DNA of 64,000 nt from Caloramator sp. E03 (GTDB lineage Bacteria > Bacillota > Clostridia > Clostridiales > Caloramatoraceae), in the NCBI RefSeq assembly GCF_006016075.1, contig NZ_CP040093.1, positions 1,901,501-1,965,500 on the forward strand, in the 5' to 3' direction. Under the pieces are notes generated by a model. That model did not search any database, was not told where the DNA came from, and saw nothing but the letters and a program-made list of their open reading frames with translations. Below, piece by piece: positions 44,736 to 56,934 of this stretch (positions are counted from its first letter, which is position 1; each line of letters starts with the position of its first letter). Both the position numbers and the translations under genes were made by a program.

Positions 44736-47237
44736 ATGGGACTATTAGAAAAAATATTTGGAAGTTATAGTGATAGAGAAATAAAAAGGATTACTCCAAT
44801 AGTTGATAAGATAGAAGCACTTGATAGTAAAATGCAGTCATTATCAGATGATGAGCTAAAGAATAAGACTTTCGAGTTCAAAGAAAGGCTTTTAAAAGGT
44901 GAAACACTTGATGATATACTTCCAGAGGCTTATGCCGTAGTTAGGGAAGCAGCCTTTAGAACTCTTGGTATGAAACATTTTAGGGTTCAGCTTATGGGTG
45001 GCATTGTACTTCACCAGGGAAGAATTGCTGAGATGAAAACTGGTGAAGGAAAAACCCTTGTTGCTACACTTCCTGCATATCTTAATGCTTTAACAGGAAA
45101 AGGTGTTCATATAGTTACTGTAAATGATTACCTTGCAAAGCGTGATAGGGAATGGATGGGAAAAATCTTTGAGTTTTTAGGATTAACCGTTGGAGTTATA
45201 ACTCATGAGCTTGACAGCGATCAAAGAAGGGCTGCCTATAACTGCGATATAACATATGGTACAAATAATGAATTTGGCTTTGATTATTTAAGGGATAACA
45301 TGGTTATTTATAAAGAGGAAATGGTTCAAAGAGAACTAAATTTTGCAATAATTGACGAAGTGGATTCAATACTCATTGATGAAGCAAGAACTCCTCTTAT
45401 AATATCCGGAGCTGGGGAAAAATCAACTCATCTTTATAAAGTTGCTGATACCTTCGTTAGGATGCTTAAAAGTGATGATTATGAAGTTGATGAAAAGCAG
45501 CATGCTGTAACTTTAACAGAGAGTGGAGTTCAAAAAGCAGAGAAGTTTTTTAACCTTGAGAATTATGCCGATGCCGAAAATATGGAGATACAGCATCATG
45601 TAATACAGGCTTTAAAGGCCCATTATCTTATGAAAAAAGAGATAGACTATATAGTAAAGGACGGAGAAGTATTAATAATAGATGAATTTACAGGTAGAAT
45701 AATGTACGGAAGACGATATAGCGATGGACTTCATCAGGCAATTGAAGCAAAGGAAAATGTTAAGGTTGAAAGAGAGTCTAAGACTCTTGCGACAATAACT
45801 TTCCAGAACTATTTCAGGCTTTATAAAAAAATATCTGGTATGACAGGTACAGCTCTTACTGAAGAGGTTGAATTCAGAGAGATATATGGTCTTGACGTTG
45901 TAGTAATACCAACAAATAAACCTATGATAAGAGTTGATTATCCTGATGTAGTATATAAGACAGAAGCTGCAAAGTTTAAGGCAATTGTTGATGAGATAGT
46001 TGAAACCCACAAAAAGGGACAGCCTGTACTCGTTGGTACTATCAGTATTGAAAAATCGGAGCTTCTATCTGATATGCTAAAGAAAAAGGGAATACCTCAT
46101 CAGGTTCTTAATGCTAAGTACCATGAAAAGGAAGCAGAGATAATATCTCATGCAGGAGAAAAGGGTATGGTAACTATTGCAACAAATATGGCAGGTCGTG
46201 GTACTGATATTAAACTTGGAGATGGAGTTGTTGAGCTTGGAGGTTTAAAGATAATAGGAACCGAAAGGCATGAGTCCAGGCGTATAGATAATCAGCTCCG
46301 TGGACGTTCTGGACGTCAAGGTGATCCAGGTTCATCAAGGTTTTATATATCTCTTGAGGATGATTTAATGAGGCTTTTTGGTTCTGAAAAGTTAAAGGAT
46401 ATTGTAGAGAGGCTTGGCCTTCCAGATGATGAGGCAATAGAAAGCAAAATTGTTTCAAATGCAATTGAACAGGCCCAAAAAAGGGTAGAAGGAAATAACT
46501 TTGATGTTAGAAAAACGCTTCTCCAGTATGATAATGTAATGAATAAGCAAAGAGAGATTATATACAGCCAAAGAAGAGCTGTTCTTGAAGGAGAAAATGT
46601 AAAAGATAATATTATATCAATGATTAAGGATATAATAGATGCAGCAATAGAATCCCATATATCTGACGACAGGCATAGGGAAGAGTGGGACTTAAAAGGA
46701 TTTTTAAGATATGTTGAGGACATATTCCTTCCAAAGGGAATGATATCTTTATCTGCAATTGAGAATATGTCAAAGGATGAAATCAGACAAAAGCTGTTTG
46801 ATATTGCTCTTGATATTTACAGTAAAAAAGAAGATGAGATAGGTCAGGAACAGATGAGAGAAGTTGAAAGGGTAGTTTTACTGCGTTCTGTTGACTTGAA
46901 ATGGATGGATCATATAGATGCTATGGATCAGCTAAAGCAGGGTATGGGACTGCGTGCTTATAGACAAAGAGATCCTGTTCAGGAATACCAATTTGAAGGT
47001 ATGAACATGTTCAACGACATGATATATAACATTAAAGAGGAGACAGTAAGATTCTTATTCAGGATAAAGGCTGAAAGAAAGGTTGAAAGAGAGAGGGTTG
47101 CCCAGCCAACTTCAACAAACTACGATGAATCTGTTAAAAAAGAGCCTATAAGAAAGGAAAAGAAAGTAGGGCGAAACGATCCATGCCCATGTGGCAGCGG
47201 AAAAAAATATAAAAATTGCTGTGGGAAAAATTCATAA
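44736..47237 (+). CDS. secA: Preprotein translocase subunit SecA
   Basis: An 833-residue SecA. The nucleotide-binding domains hold Walker A MKTGEGKT, motif II IDEVDS and the NMAGRGTDI and [13 protein letters not shown] segments. The preprotein cross-linking, wing and scaffold domains follow, and the end is the zinc-binding SEC-C tail [13 protein letters not shown]. It drives post-translational secretion through SecYEG at the membrane. The order hpf-secA-prfB is conserved in Firmicutes. Confidence 0.98.
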   Translation: MGLLEKIFGSYSDREIKRITPIVDKIEALDSKMQSLSDDELKNKTFEFKERLLKGETLDDILPEAYAVVREAAFRTLGMKHFRVQLMGGIVLHQGRIAEMKTGEGKTLVATLPAYLNALTGKGVHIVTVNDYLAKRDREWMGKIFEFLGLTVGVITHELDSDQRRAAYNCDITYGTNNEFGFDYLRDNMVIYKEEMVQRELNFAIIDEVDSILIDEARTPLIISGAGEKSTHLYKVADTFVRMLKSDDYEVDEKQHAVTLTESGVQKAEKFFNLENYADAENMEIQHHVIQALKAHYLMKKEIDYIVKDGEVLIIDEFTGRIMYGRRYSDGLHQAIEAKENVKVERESKTLATITFQNYFRLYKKISGMTGTALTEEVEFREIYGLDVVVIPTNKPMIRVDYPDVVYKTEAAKFKAIVDEIVETHKKGQPVLVGTISIEKSELLSDMLKKKGIPHQVLNAKYHEKEAEIISHAGEKGMVTIATNMAGRGTDIKLGDGVVELGGLKIIGTERHESRRIDNQLRGRSGRQGDPGSSRFYISLEDDLMRLFGSEKLKDIVERLGLPDDEAIESKIVSNAIEQAQKRVEGNNFDVRKTLLQYDNVMNKQREIIYSQRRAVLEGENVKDNIISMIKDIIDAAIESHISDDRHREEWDLKGFLRYVEDIFLPKGMISLSAIENMSKDEIRQKLFDIALDIYSKKEDEIGQEQMREVERVVLLRSVDLKWMDHIDAMDQLKQGMGLRAYRQRDPVQEYQFEGMNMFNDMIYNIKEETVRFLFRIKAERKVERERVAQPTSTNYDESVKKEPIRKEKKVGRNDPCPCGSGKKYKNCCGKNS

Positions 47238-47244
47238 ATTTTAA

Positions 47245-47274
47245 ATCATGACCACTATAAAAGGTGGTCATGAT
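47245..47274 (+). terminator. Hairpin between secA and prfB
   Basis: ATCATGACCAC (47245-47255) with GTGGTCATGAT (47264-47274), an 11-bp perfect stem, followed by AATTTTAG. The T tract is short, so part of the transcripts may continue to prfB. Confidence 0.65.
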
Positions 47275-47433
47275 AATTTTAGTTTTGAAATTATAAATAA
47301 AACTTATAGCATATTAATGATATTCTTGACAAAAATAATGGTGTATATATAAAATTTTAGGCAATTATTGCTTGTTTAAAAATGTTTGATATTATATAAT
47401 GTTGTACATAACTTTGAAAGGATGGTGGCTTAT

Positions 47434-48550
47434 ATGCATATAGCATTTGAAGAATACTATATTGCAATAAACCCTATGAAGGAAACTTTAAAAGAAGTGG
47501 GGGCTTCTCTTTGACATCGCTGGTTTAAAGAAGGAGATTGAACTACTTGAAGATAAAATGCAGCAAGGGGATTTTTGGAATGATATTGAAAATGCTCAAA
47601 GGGTTGTTCAAAAATCTAAAGCATTAAAGGATAAGGTTGAAAGATATGAAAAGCTTTTAAGTAGGGTTGAGGACCTTCAGGTTTTAATTGAGATATCCGA
47701 TGAAGCTGAGGATTTATCTACTCTTGATGAAATAAAAGCTGAAAAGGAAGATATTGAAAAGAAGATAGAAGAGCTTAGGATTGAAACTCTTCTATCTGGA
47801 GAATATGATAAAAACAATGCAATAATTACCATACATGCAGGTGCAGGGGGAACAGAGGCTTGCGATTGGGCTTCCATGCTTCTTAGAATGTATACAAGAT
47901 GGGCAAGTGCTAAAGGATATACGGTTAACACTTTAGATTACCTTCCAGGAGATGAGGCTGGAGTTAAAAGCGTAACTCTTGAGATTACAGGAGAATATGC
48001 TTATGGATATTTGAAATCAGAAAAAGGAGTTCACAGGTTAGTTAGGATATCACCATTCGATGCAGCAGGCAAAAGGCATACCTCCTTTGCTTCCCTTGAA
48101 GTTCTACCTGAGATAACACCAGAGCAGGATATTGAGATTAGAGCAGAGGATCTTAAAATAGATACCTACCGTTCAGGTGGTGCAGGTGGACAGTATGTTA
48201 ATAAAACTGAATCTGCAATAAGGATTACTCATATTCCAACAGGAATTATTGTTCAGTGCCAAAATGAGCGTTCCCAGCATGCAAATAGGGAGGCGGCTAT
48301 GAAAATGCTAAAGTCTAAGCTCATTGAACTTAAAGAAAGGGCACATAAGGAAAAGATTGAAGATTTAACTGGGGAACTTAAGGATATAGGTTGGGGAAGC
48401 CAAATACGTTCTTATGTTTTTCAACCATATACAATGGTAAAGGATCATAGAACAGGGATAGAAGTAGGGAACATTCAAGCTGTAATGGATGGAGAGATAG
48501 ACGAATTTATAAACGCATATTTAAAATGGCAGGCAGCAGGAGGCAATTGA
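47434..48550 (+). CDS. prfB: Peptide chain release factor 2, with programmed +1 frameshift
   Basis: The gene is read in two frames. The first, from ATG 47434, ends after 26 codons at the in-frame TGA 47512-47514 in the shift site CTT TGA C. A +1 shift continues with DIAGLKKEIE into the long second frame. The protein (about 371 residues) has the stop-codon recognition motif SPF and the catalytic GGQ in RSGGAGGQYVN. RF2 reads UGA and UAA, so the slow TGA autoregulates it. A GTGGGGG stretch upstream of CTT acts as the internal SD; the five bases between it and CTT are two more than in E. coli. ATG 47422 is a possible earlier start. Confidence 0.96.
47509..47515 (+). promoter_or_regulatory. prfB programmed frameshift site
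   Basis: CTTTGAC with the in-phase codons CTT TGA, preceded by the SD-like GTGGGGG. This is the classic autoregulatory site of release factor 2 genes. Confidence 0.93.
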
Positions 48551-48598
48551 CCTGCTGTTTTTATTAATTATAGTAAGGTTTTTAAAGGGGATGGTATT

Positions 48599-49480
48599 AT
48601 GGATAAAAAAAGAGTACGTTCTAATTTCTTATTGCTACTTGCCGCAACAATATGGGGATTTGCATTTGTTGCCCAAAGGATTGGCTCACAATATGTAGGA
48701 GCCTTAACTTTTAATGGAATAAGGTTTGGGCTTGGATGTATTTCTCTTATACCTTTAATCCTTTATTATAATAAAAAAAATAACGCTGATACCTTATTAG
48801 TAGACAGAAAGTCAATTATTCCTGGAATAATAGTTGGTACTGTACTTTATATAGCCGTAACGTTACAACAGGTTGGAATTATTTATACAACTGCTGGAAA
48901 AGCAAGCTTTATTACAGGGCTCTATATGGTTATTGTACCAATTATTGGAGTAATATTAAAACAAAAAATTGAAATAAATTCATGGATTGGAGTAGGCTTT
49001 GCAACTATAGGGCTTTATCTTCTTTGTATAAATGAAAACTTTAATATAAATTATGGGGATTTGCTTATAATAATAAGTGCTTTTCTTTGGGCTATTCACA
49101 TTTTAATCATAGATTATTTTTTGAAAAAGGTTGAGCCTTTAAAATTATCATTTCTTCAGTTTGCCGTATGCTCTATATTTAGTATAATAACAGCAGCTAT
49201 ATTTGAAGATATAACTATTAAAGGAATATCAAATGCAATAGTTCCTATTTTATATGGAGGTATTTTATCTGTTGGAGTTGCATATACCTTGCAAGTAGTA
49301 GCCCAAAAATATGCCAAGCCTTCCCATGCAGTTATAATTTTAAGTATGGAATCGGTAATGGGTGCATTAGGTGGCGTACTCATACTTGGTGAGAGAATGA
49401 GCAATAGAGGATATATAGGGTGCCTTCTTATATTTATAGCTATACTAATATCCCAAATAAAGCTATCACCAAAACAGTAA
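48599..49480 (+). CDS. EamA/DMT family transporter
   Basis: A 293-residue membrane protein with ten hydrophobic segments in two EamA repeats (LLLAATIWGFAFVAQR and the repeat starting ISAFLWAIHILIID). Members export amino acids, metabolites or drugs. The substrate is unknown. SD AAAGGGGAT precedes the ATG; it starts 48 nt after prfB with no terminator of note and may be read with it. Convergent with the M28 peptidase gene. Confidence 0.9.
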   Translation: MDKKRVRSNFLLLLAATIWGFAFVAQRIGSQYVGALTFNGIRFGLGCISLIPLILYYNKKNNADTLLVDRKSIIPGIIVGTVLYIAVTLQQVGIIYTTAGKASFITGLYMVIVPIIGVILKQKIEINSWIGVGFATIGLYLLCINENFNINYGDLLIIISAFLWAIHILIIDYFLKKVEPLKLSFLQFAVCSIFSIITAAIFEDITIKGISNAIVPILYGGILSVGVAYTLQVVAQKYAKPSHAVIILSMESVMGALGGVLILGERMSNRGYIGCLLIFIAILISQIKLSPKQ

Positions 49481-49502
49481 TATAAATTGTACATAAAATA
49501 TT

Positions 49503-50894
49503 TTATAAATTCCTTCTTTTAAAATAGAGTATAAAAGATAATGATAGAATTATGGCTCCTAATATTATAATGACTTTCCTATATAAAAAGTATTGATTAT
49601 TACTCTGGGCAGATACCATAATTACATCCTTTGATTTTAAAAAGGCTTCTGCTACATCATATACTTCTTTTATTCTATCAATATCTACATTTTCTATAGT
49701 GTCTTTTGGAGTATGGATTTTGCTTATATTATCATGAATTAAGGTTACAGAATCAACTCCAATTTTACAAAAAGATGCGTGGTCACTGTTGTCATTATAA
49801 ATTATTTCAACTTTAGATAATGGAGATATTATTTTATATATGTCTAATACGAACCTGTTGCTGTTTTCAAGGGAAAGTATTGAGAGGGGTATTTTGTCTT
49901 TTGATCCTACCATATCAAAGTTAATACATTGAGCTCCTTTGATATCTATAGGACAATGTTCAACAAAATACTTTGAACCTAAAAGCCCTTCTTCTTCGCC
50001 ATTGAAGGCTGCAAATATAATAGTTCTTTTATTATCCTTTAATGATTTTAAAATCCTTGCAAATTCAATTAAAAGAGCTGTACCAGAGGCATTATCAAAG
50101 GCACCAGGGTATATGATGTTGTCAGCATCAAAACCAACATGATCAAAATGGGCTGATAAAATGACAGGAGGGAGGCTTTCGTCTTTCCCTTTTATCATTC
50201 CTATCACGTTTTGAACAGTTACCTTTTTAATTTGAACAGGGCTTTTTATTTCAAAGTTATATCCTAAAGATGAATATCTTATAATCTCGTTTATTAAATT
50301 TTTAGAAACCATTATTTTAATAAGTCCGTCATTATAAAGCTTTTGAAGTTTATATGGTGATCTAAAGCGAAAATCCATGTTAGTTGGATAGATAACGGCC
50401 TTTATACCGCTTTTTTTAAGCATTAGGTCTTCATTATATTGATAGGAGTTTTCACTATAGCCTTTTTCAACTATTGCGATTGTTCCAGGTTTATCCATTA
50501 ATTTTATCTTACCAATTATTTCACCTGAAACTGAGGCACCGTAAATTAACTCCTTAAAATCCTTACCATATTCATATTTTTTCACTATATTTCCATTTGT
50601 GTCTAAAACTTTAAAGCTACATTCACCATTTAATAAAGGAACGATTAATTCAAAACCTTGATAGAAAGTACCATTATCTCCCAAAGGATCTAATCCTATT
50701 TTTTTAAAACAATTTGCGATATATTGTGCTGCAAGGTAGTTTCCCTTATCGCCTGCAAGCCTTCCTCTATACTTATCGCTTGAAAGTATCTTTATGGTAT
50801 TGTATATGTTTTCTGAATTAAAGCTTTCTGCAAAGGTATTAAAAAAAATAAAAATAAAAATTATTATTGTAAAGTAGAATGTCTTTCTTTTCAT
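49503..50894 (-). CDS. Secreted or membrane-held M28-family zinc aminopeptidase
   Basis: A 463-residue protein with a signal/anchor sequence at residues 4-21 and a C-terminal membrane segment (about 440-458) before KRRNL. The M28 zinc site is complete: HFDH, AFDNASG, NGEEEG (catalytic Glu), NFDMVG and IHTPKD. A PA-like insert precedes the catalytic domain. It probably trims peptides on the outer face of the membrane. SD GAGGTGAT precedes the ATG. Confidence 0.88.
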   Translation of the reverse strand: MKRKTFYFTIIIFIFIFFNTFAESFNSENIYNTIKILSSDKYRGRLAGDKGNYLAAQYIANCFKKIGLDPLGDNGTFYQGFELIVPLLNGECSFKVLDTNGNIVKKYEYGKDFKELIYGASVSGEIIGKIKLMDKPGTIAIVEKGYSENSYQYNEDLMLKKSGIKAVIYPTNMDFRFRSPYKLQKLYNDGLIKIMVSKNLINEIIRYSSLGYNFEIKSPVQIKKVTVQNVIGMIKGKDESLPPVILSAHFDHVGFDADNIIYPGAFDNASGTALLIEFARILKSLKDNKRTIIFAAFNGEEEGLLGSKYFVEHCPIDIKGAQCINFDMVGSKDKIPLSILSLENSNRFVLDIYKIISPLSKVEIIYNDNSDHASFCKIGVDSVTLIHDNISKIHTPKDTIENVDIDRIKEVYDVAEAFLKSKDVIMVSAQSNNQYFLYRKVIIILGAIILSLSFILYFKRRNL

Positions 50895-51931
50895 ATAATC
50901 ACCTCAGTAAACTATATGCAAATATCTTAAATATCATCAATTTATTTTTAGCTGAATATAATAATTAATAAGTATTTTGGAGGTAAGGTTATGGGGGATA
51001 ATATTTCAAACAATAAAAAAGTTGATAATGATGAAGATTTTAATTATGAAATAAAAATAGATGAAACATTAAAAAGAATTTTTGAAAGCTCAGGTTATGA
51101 TGAAGATGAGAATGTTGAAATAGGGGATTGCTTTAATGAGAATATATTAAGTTCTGTTAATTATGGAATTAAGGATGGTAAAAAGTTTGCTTATTTTCCA
51201 TGTGATACTTGTAAAAAAATAAAAGCAATTATTGAAGAATATAAAAAAGTGTGTATAAAAGAATATATACCTCCTTATATCGATAGGGATTGCAGGGATT
51301 ATAAAATCGCCCTTGTAATAGAGAAGATAGATGATTGTATAGTTGAGAAAGCATTTACTTATTTAGTATATAGAACAAGCATAGACGAAATAATAAAATG
51401 CATTGATGATCCGGAATGGAGAAAACAAGCAGAGGCACTTTTGCGTTCAACAGGCTTTAAACATTTTATTGATGAAAACTTTGGAAGGTTTACAAAGCAA
51501 AAAATAATAGATATGCTGTTTGATGTTAATTTCTGCTATTTTGATTGGTATTACAAAAGAAACTTATGTGAAGATGAATGCGTACTAATGGTTAAATACT
51601 ATATTGTTATGATTTTAAGAAACAGAATAAAGGAAAGCTTATATAAAATTACAAAGCTAATAGAACTTGAGCTTGAATATAAGATAGCTGTTATAGAAAG
51701 TGAAATAAGGTATCTTATAAAATGCATACTTCAAGAAATAGTAATAACTCCTCTTCCAGCGGCCAACTATAACATTGAGACTTTTAATAAAATAGGAAGT
51801 TTAACTGATATATTAAAAATATTGGATGGGATATCAGGTAAGGAAGGATGCTGTGGCAAGCATGACCAGAGAAATGATTTTAAACACATTAGGGATACTA
51901 TAAGAAAATATGAAAAAGTAGTTAGAACAAC

Positions 51932-51946
51932 CCTTGAAATTTTAAA
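51932..51946 (+). repeat. 15-bp direct repeat, left of IS30 element
   Basis: CCTTGAAATTTTAAA, repeated exactly at 53291-53305. The two copies are 1,359 bp apart, a multiple of three, and lie in the same codon phase of the host gene. Confidence 0.75.
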
Positions 51947-52061
51947 ACTTAAATTGCAATAATAAATGCAACACTCTGTGAAAAATCATGTAGTATAAGG
52001 ACTAAAAATAGTCAAAATAGCCTTAAATCCATCTTAATTATCAATCTATATGTCACGCAGG

Positions 52062-52109
52062 GGTATGTCAAGGGCTGCGTAGCAGGCGTAGCTTTACCCT
52101 TGACATACC
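52062..52109. other. Hairpin inside the IS30 element
   Basis: A perfect 13-bp inverted repeat GGTATGTCAAGGG (52062-52074) with CCCTTGACATACC (52097-52109), G/C-rich loop. It lies between the transposase stop codon and the left end and could block read-through into or out of the element. Confidence 0.6.
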
Positions 52110-52141
52110 ACAAGTGGCATCTACAATATTCATAATATGAT

Positions 52142-53221
<1,080 letters not shown>

Positions 53222-53290
53222 CTATATCATACATGATTTTCACTATGGTTTAAATATTTTTTACCTGTTGCATTTAATTATACAATGAAT

Positions 53291-53305
53291 CCTTGAAATT
53301 TTAAA
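53291..53305 (+). repeat. 15-bp direct repeat, right of IS30 element
   Basis: Exact second copy of CCTTGAAATTTTAAA. From here the orphan C-terminal segment of the interrupted gene runs to the TAA at 53469-53471. Confidence 0.75.
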
Positions 53306-53563
53306 TAAAAAAATACTTGAATACGAAAAGCTTGTTAATCAAAGATCCTTTATAGTTGGAGTTACAGGTATATGTGATAATAAAAGCATTTTAAAAGATG
53401 GATTTATAGAAAAATCGCCTGTAATCATTCCACCTATACCAATAGTTATTATAAATTCTACTAAAAAATAAATAAAATAGAAGGAATTATCAAATTTTTA
53501 TCTAATTATATATATAACTATACAACTAATGTATATTTTTAAGATACTTAGGAGGCCTTTAAG

Positions 53564-54670
53564 GTGAAATACTTTTATTTATTATGTACGATATTTTTAC
53601 TGTATTTTTATATTATAAAATCAATAAAATATAAGGAGATAAGATATCTTTATGATAGGACTAATAAGATAAATAAAACATTGCTTAAAATATCAGAGGA
53701 GCTTGCAAACTATGAGGATATCAATACTCTTTATAAGAAGATTATAGATGATACAGTAAAACTTATAAAAGGGGCAGACTGTGGGAGCATACTTATATAT
53801 AACAGACAAAAGGACATTATGGAGTATGTTGCAGCAACCTCCTTTGATTTAGATGAGCTTAAAAAGGTTAACTTTAAAATAGAAGAACTTTATCTTTATA
53901 AAACAACAAAGTTAAAATCTCCAGCTATTATTAAAAATCCTCGTGTTTTTGATAGTACAAATATAGGAAGAGAAAAATTTAACACACTTCTCTTAACAGA
54001 TTCTTTAAATATCAAGTCAACATTAAGTGCGCCACTTTATATAAATGGTGAGTTTTATGGAATTATAAACGTAGATAGCAAAAAGAGCGAAAATGCATTT
54101 AATGAAAATGATATTAAACTTATTAAATATATAACAAGGCTACTTGAAGGGGCAATTAAGAATGTTCTTTTAATGAATGAGCTTATTCAGATAACAAGGA
54201 TTGATAAATTAACTGACATTTATAACAGGCGTTATTTTGAAGAATTGATGAAAAATGAAATAAAAAGATGCGAAAGATATGGTAATACTTTTTCTCTTGT
54301 TATGATTGATATGGACAACTTTAAGATGATAAATGATAATTATGGTCATAATATTGGAGATGAGGTTTTAAAGTATTTTGTTTATGTTCTTAAGCATAGC
54401 ATAAGAGCAACTGATATACTTGCAAGATATGCAGGGGATGAATTCATAATAGTTATGCACGACAGTGATAGTAAAAAGGCTGCTCAAAAAATTGAAAGCA
54501 TAAGGGAATATTTTAAGAAAAATTACTATTCAGATATTAGCATAGAATTTAGTGCAGGTATATGTACATATTGGAAGGGGGCAAGCCTTGAGGACATAAT
54601 AATAAGTGCTGATAGCAGTATGTATGAAGATAAAAGAAAAAGAAAGCTTGGCAGCTGCGTTAATATATAG
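53564..54670 (+). CDS. Membrane-anchored GAF-GGDEF diguanylate cyclase
   Basis: A 368-residue protein with an N-terminal membrane segment (about residues 3-20), a short coiled-coil linker, a GAF domain (about 50-200; GADCGSILIY, SAPLYINGEFYGIINVDS) and a C-terminal GGDEF domain. The active-site loop reads RYAGDEF, an allowed AGDEF variant, with DKLTDIYNRRYFEE and DMDNFKMINDNYGH intact. It likely makes cyclic di-GMP in answer to a ligand of the GAF domain. GTG start after SD AGGAGG. Confidence 0.88.
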   Translation: MKYFYLLCTIFLLYFYIIKSIKYKEIRYLYDRTNKINKTLLKISEELANYEDINTLYKKIIDDTVKLIKGADCGSILIYNRQKDIMEYVAATSFDLDELKKVNFKIEELYLYKTTKLKSPAIIKNPRVFDSTNIGREKFNTLLLTDSLNIKSTLSAPLYINGEFYGIINVDSKKSENAFNENDIKLIKYITRLLEGAIKNVLLMNELIQITRIDKLTDIYNRRYFEELMKNEIKRCERYGNTFSLVMIDMDNFKMINDNYGHNIGDEVLKYFVYVLKHSIRATDILARYAGDEFIIVMHDSDSKKAAQKIESIREYFKKNYYSDISIEFSAGICTYWKGASLEDIIISADSSMYEDKRKRKLGSCVNI

Positions 54671-54683
54671 CAGCTGTTTTTTT
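54652..54683 (+). terminator. Terminator of the GGDEF gene
   Basis: CAGCTGC (54652-54658) with GCAGCTG (54670-54676), loop with the stop codon, followed by seven T. The stem begins inside the last codons. Confidence 0.85.
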
Positions 54684-54759
54684 ATAAGTAAATGAACCTC
54701 TGTTTAATCTTGCATTAGTTACAATTAATAGATATTATATTACAAGGGAGGTTTTAAAT

Positions 54760-56919
54760 ATGGCTGATATAATACATTCCCTATCAAGGGAATTTAATAT
54801 TAAAGAATGGCAGGTTAAGAATACAATTGAGTTAATAGACAGTGGAAACACTATTCCTTTTATAGCAAGATATAGAAAGGAAGCAACAGGGGAGCTTGAC
54901 GATACAGTACTGAGAAATTTTTATGATAAACTAATGTATTTAAGAAACCTTGAAAACAGAAAAAATGAGGTTATAAGGTTAATCGAAGAGCAAGGTAAAC
55001 TAACTGATGAGATTAAAAAAAGTATAGAGGATGCTGTAAGTATAACTGAGGTTGATGATATCTATAGGCCATTTAGGCCAAAGAAAAGAACAAGAGCAAC
55101 CATTGCAAAGGAAAAAGGATTAGAGCCCTTGGCAGCTATTATGATAGCTCAAGAGTTTAATATATCTTTAAAAGATGAAGCATCAAAATATATTAACGAA
55201 GAGCTTGGAGTTTTAAGTATAGATGAAGCAATAAATGGTGCTCTTGATATAATAGCTGAAGATATATCTGATAATGCGGATTATAGAAAAGAAATAAGGT
55301 TTATGACCTTTAGGGATGGGCTTTTAACATCTAAGGCTTTAAAGGAAGAAACTTCTCCTTACGAGATGTACTATAAATATAGTGAGGCTGTTAATAGGAT
55401 TGTTCCACATAGAATACTTGCAATAAATAGAGGGGAGAGGGAAGAATTCTTATCTGTTAAAATAGAAGCTCCTGTAGATAAGATAATTTCCTACCTTGAA
55501 AGTAATATTATAAAAAGACAAGGAGAGGAAACAGAATATTTAAAGTCAGCTATAAAGGACAGTTATTCAAGACTTATAGCACCGTCAATTGAAAGAGAGA
55601 TTAGAAATGAGCTTACAGAAAAGGCAGAAGAACAGGCTATAAAGGTTTTTTCAACTAATCTTAGAAGCCTTTTGATGCAACCCCCTATTTCAGGTAAGGT
55701 GGTTTTGGGATTTGACCCGGGATTTAGAACAGGATGTAAAATTGCAGTTGTTGATGAAACAGGGAAGCTACTTGATACCGCAACGATTTATTCAACAGCA
55801 CCACAAAACGATATAGAGGGAAGTACAAAAATATTAAAGGAGCTCATATATAAGTATGATGTTGATATTATATCCCTTGGAAACGGAACGGCTTCAAGGG
55901 AATCAGAACTGTTTATATCAGATGTTATAAAGCAAGTGGAGATTGAAAGCGGTAAGAAAGTATATTATGTTATAGTAAGTGAGGCCGGGGCTTCAGTATA
56001 CTCGGCATCAGAGATTGCAGCAAAGGAATTTCCAGATATTAACGTATCCTTAAGAGGAGCAATATCCATTGCAAGAAGGCTTCAAGATCCTCTTGCTGAG
56101 CTTGTTAAAATAGATCCAAAATCCATTGGAGTTGGACAGTATCAACATGATGTGTCACAAAAAAGGCTAGATGAAAGTTTGAAAGGAATTGTAGAGGACT
56201 GTGTAAACTCTGTTGGAGTAGATCTTAATACAGCATCAGCATCTCTTTTAACATATATATCAGGAATAAATTCTGCTATTGCTAAAAACATTGTAGAATA
56301 TAGGGAGCAAAATGGTAAATTCAAAAGTCGAAGTGAGCTTTTAAAAGTTAAAAGACTTGGAGAAAAAGCATTTGAACAATGTGCAGGCTTTTTAAGAATA
56401 TTAGATGGTGAAAACATACTTGACAATACTGCTGTTCATCCAGAATCATATCAAGCTGCAAAGAGACTCCTTGAGGTATTGGGATATAACCTTGAAGATG
56501 TAAAAAATAGAAAGCTAAGTGATATTGATGAGAAGGTTAAGATAAAGGGAATAGAAAATTTAGCAATAGAGCTTAATGTTGGAGTTCCAACTTTAAAAGA
56601 TATAATTTCAGAGCTAAAAAAACCAGGAAGAGATCCAAGAGAGGATGTACCAAAGCCAATTTTAATGTCCTCAGTTATGGAAATAGAGCATTTAAAACCA
56701 GGAATGATATTAAAAGGAACTGTAAGAAATGTTGCTGATTTTGGAGCTTTTGTTGATATAGGGGTTCATCAGGATGGGCTTGTTCATATATCTGAGATAT
56801 CAGATAAATATATAAAACATCCTCTTGAAGTTTTAAAAGTAGGAGATATAGTAAATGTCAAGGTTCTTGATGTTGATTTAAGGAGGAAAAGAATTTCTCT
56901 TTCAATGAAGGGAATATAG
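54760..56919 (+). CDS. tex: Tex family transcription accessory protein
   Basis: A 719-residue Tex protein: N-terminal helix-turn-helix-like region (PFIARYRKEATGELDD), YqgF-like domain (GFDPGFRTGCKIAV), helix-hairpin-helix repeats (NTASASLLTYISGI) and a C-terminal S1 RNA-binding domain (LKGTVRNVADFGAFVDIG). It binds nucleic acids and affects transcription or mRNA handling. It lies 15 nt before the amidohydrolase gene and probably shares its mRNA. Confidence 0.96.
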   Translation: MADIIHSLSREFNIKEWQVKNTIELIDSGNTIPFIARYRKEATGELDDTVLRNFYDKLMYLRNLENRKNEVIRLIEEQGKLTDEIKKSIEDAVSITEVDDIYRPFRPKKRTRATIAKEKGLEPLAAIMIAQEFNISLKDEASKYINEELGVLSIDEAINGALDIIAEDISDNADYRKEIRFMTFRDGLLTSKALKEETSPYEMYYKYSEAVNRIVPHRILAINRGEREEFLSVKIEAPVDKIISYLESNIIKRQGEETEYLKSAIKDSYSRLIAPSIEREIRNELTEKAEEQAIKVFSTNLRSLLMQPPISGKVVLGFDPGFRTGCKIAVVDETGKLLDTATIYSTAPQNDIEGSTKILKELIYKYDVDIISLGNGTASRESELFISDVIKQVEIESGKKVYYVIVSEAGASVYSASEIAAKEFPDINVSLRGAISIARRLQDPLAELVKIDPKSIGVGQYQHDVSQKRLDESLKGIVEDCVNSVGVDLNTASASLLTYISGINSAIAKNIVEYREQNGKFKSRSELLKVKRLGEKAFEQCAGFLRILDGENILDNTAVHPESYQAAKRLLEVLGYNLEDVKNRKLSDIDEKVKIKGIENLAIELNVGVPTLKDIISELKKPGRDPREDVPKPILMSSVMEIEHLKPGMILKGTVRNVADFGAFVDIGVHQDGLVHISEISDKYIKHPLEVLKVGDIVNVKVLDVDLRRKRISLSMKGI

Positions 56920-56934
56920 ATGGGAGGTTATTAA

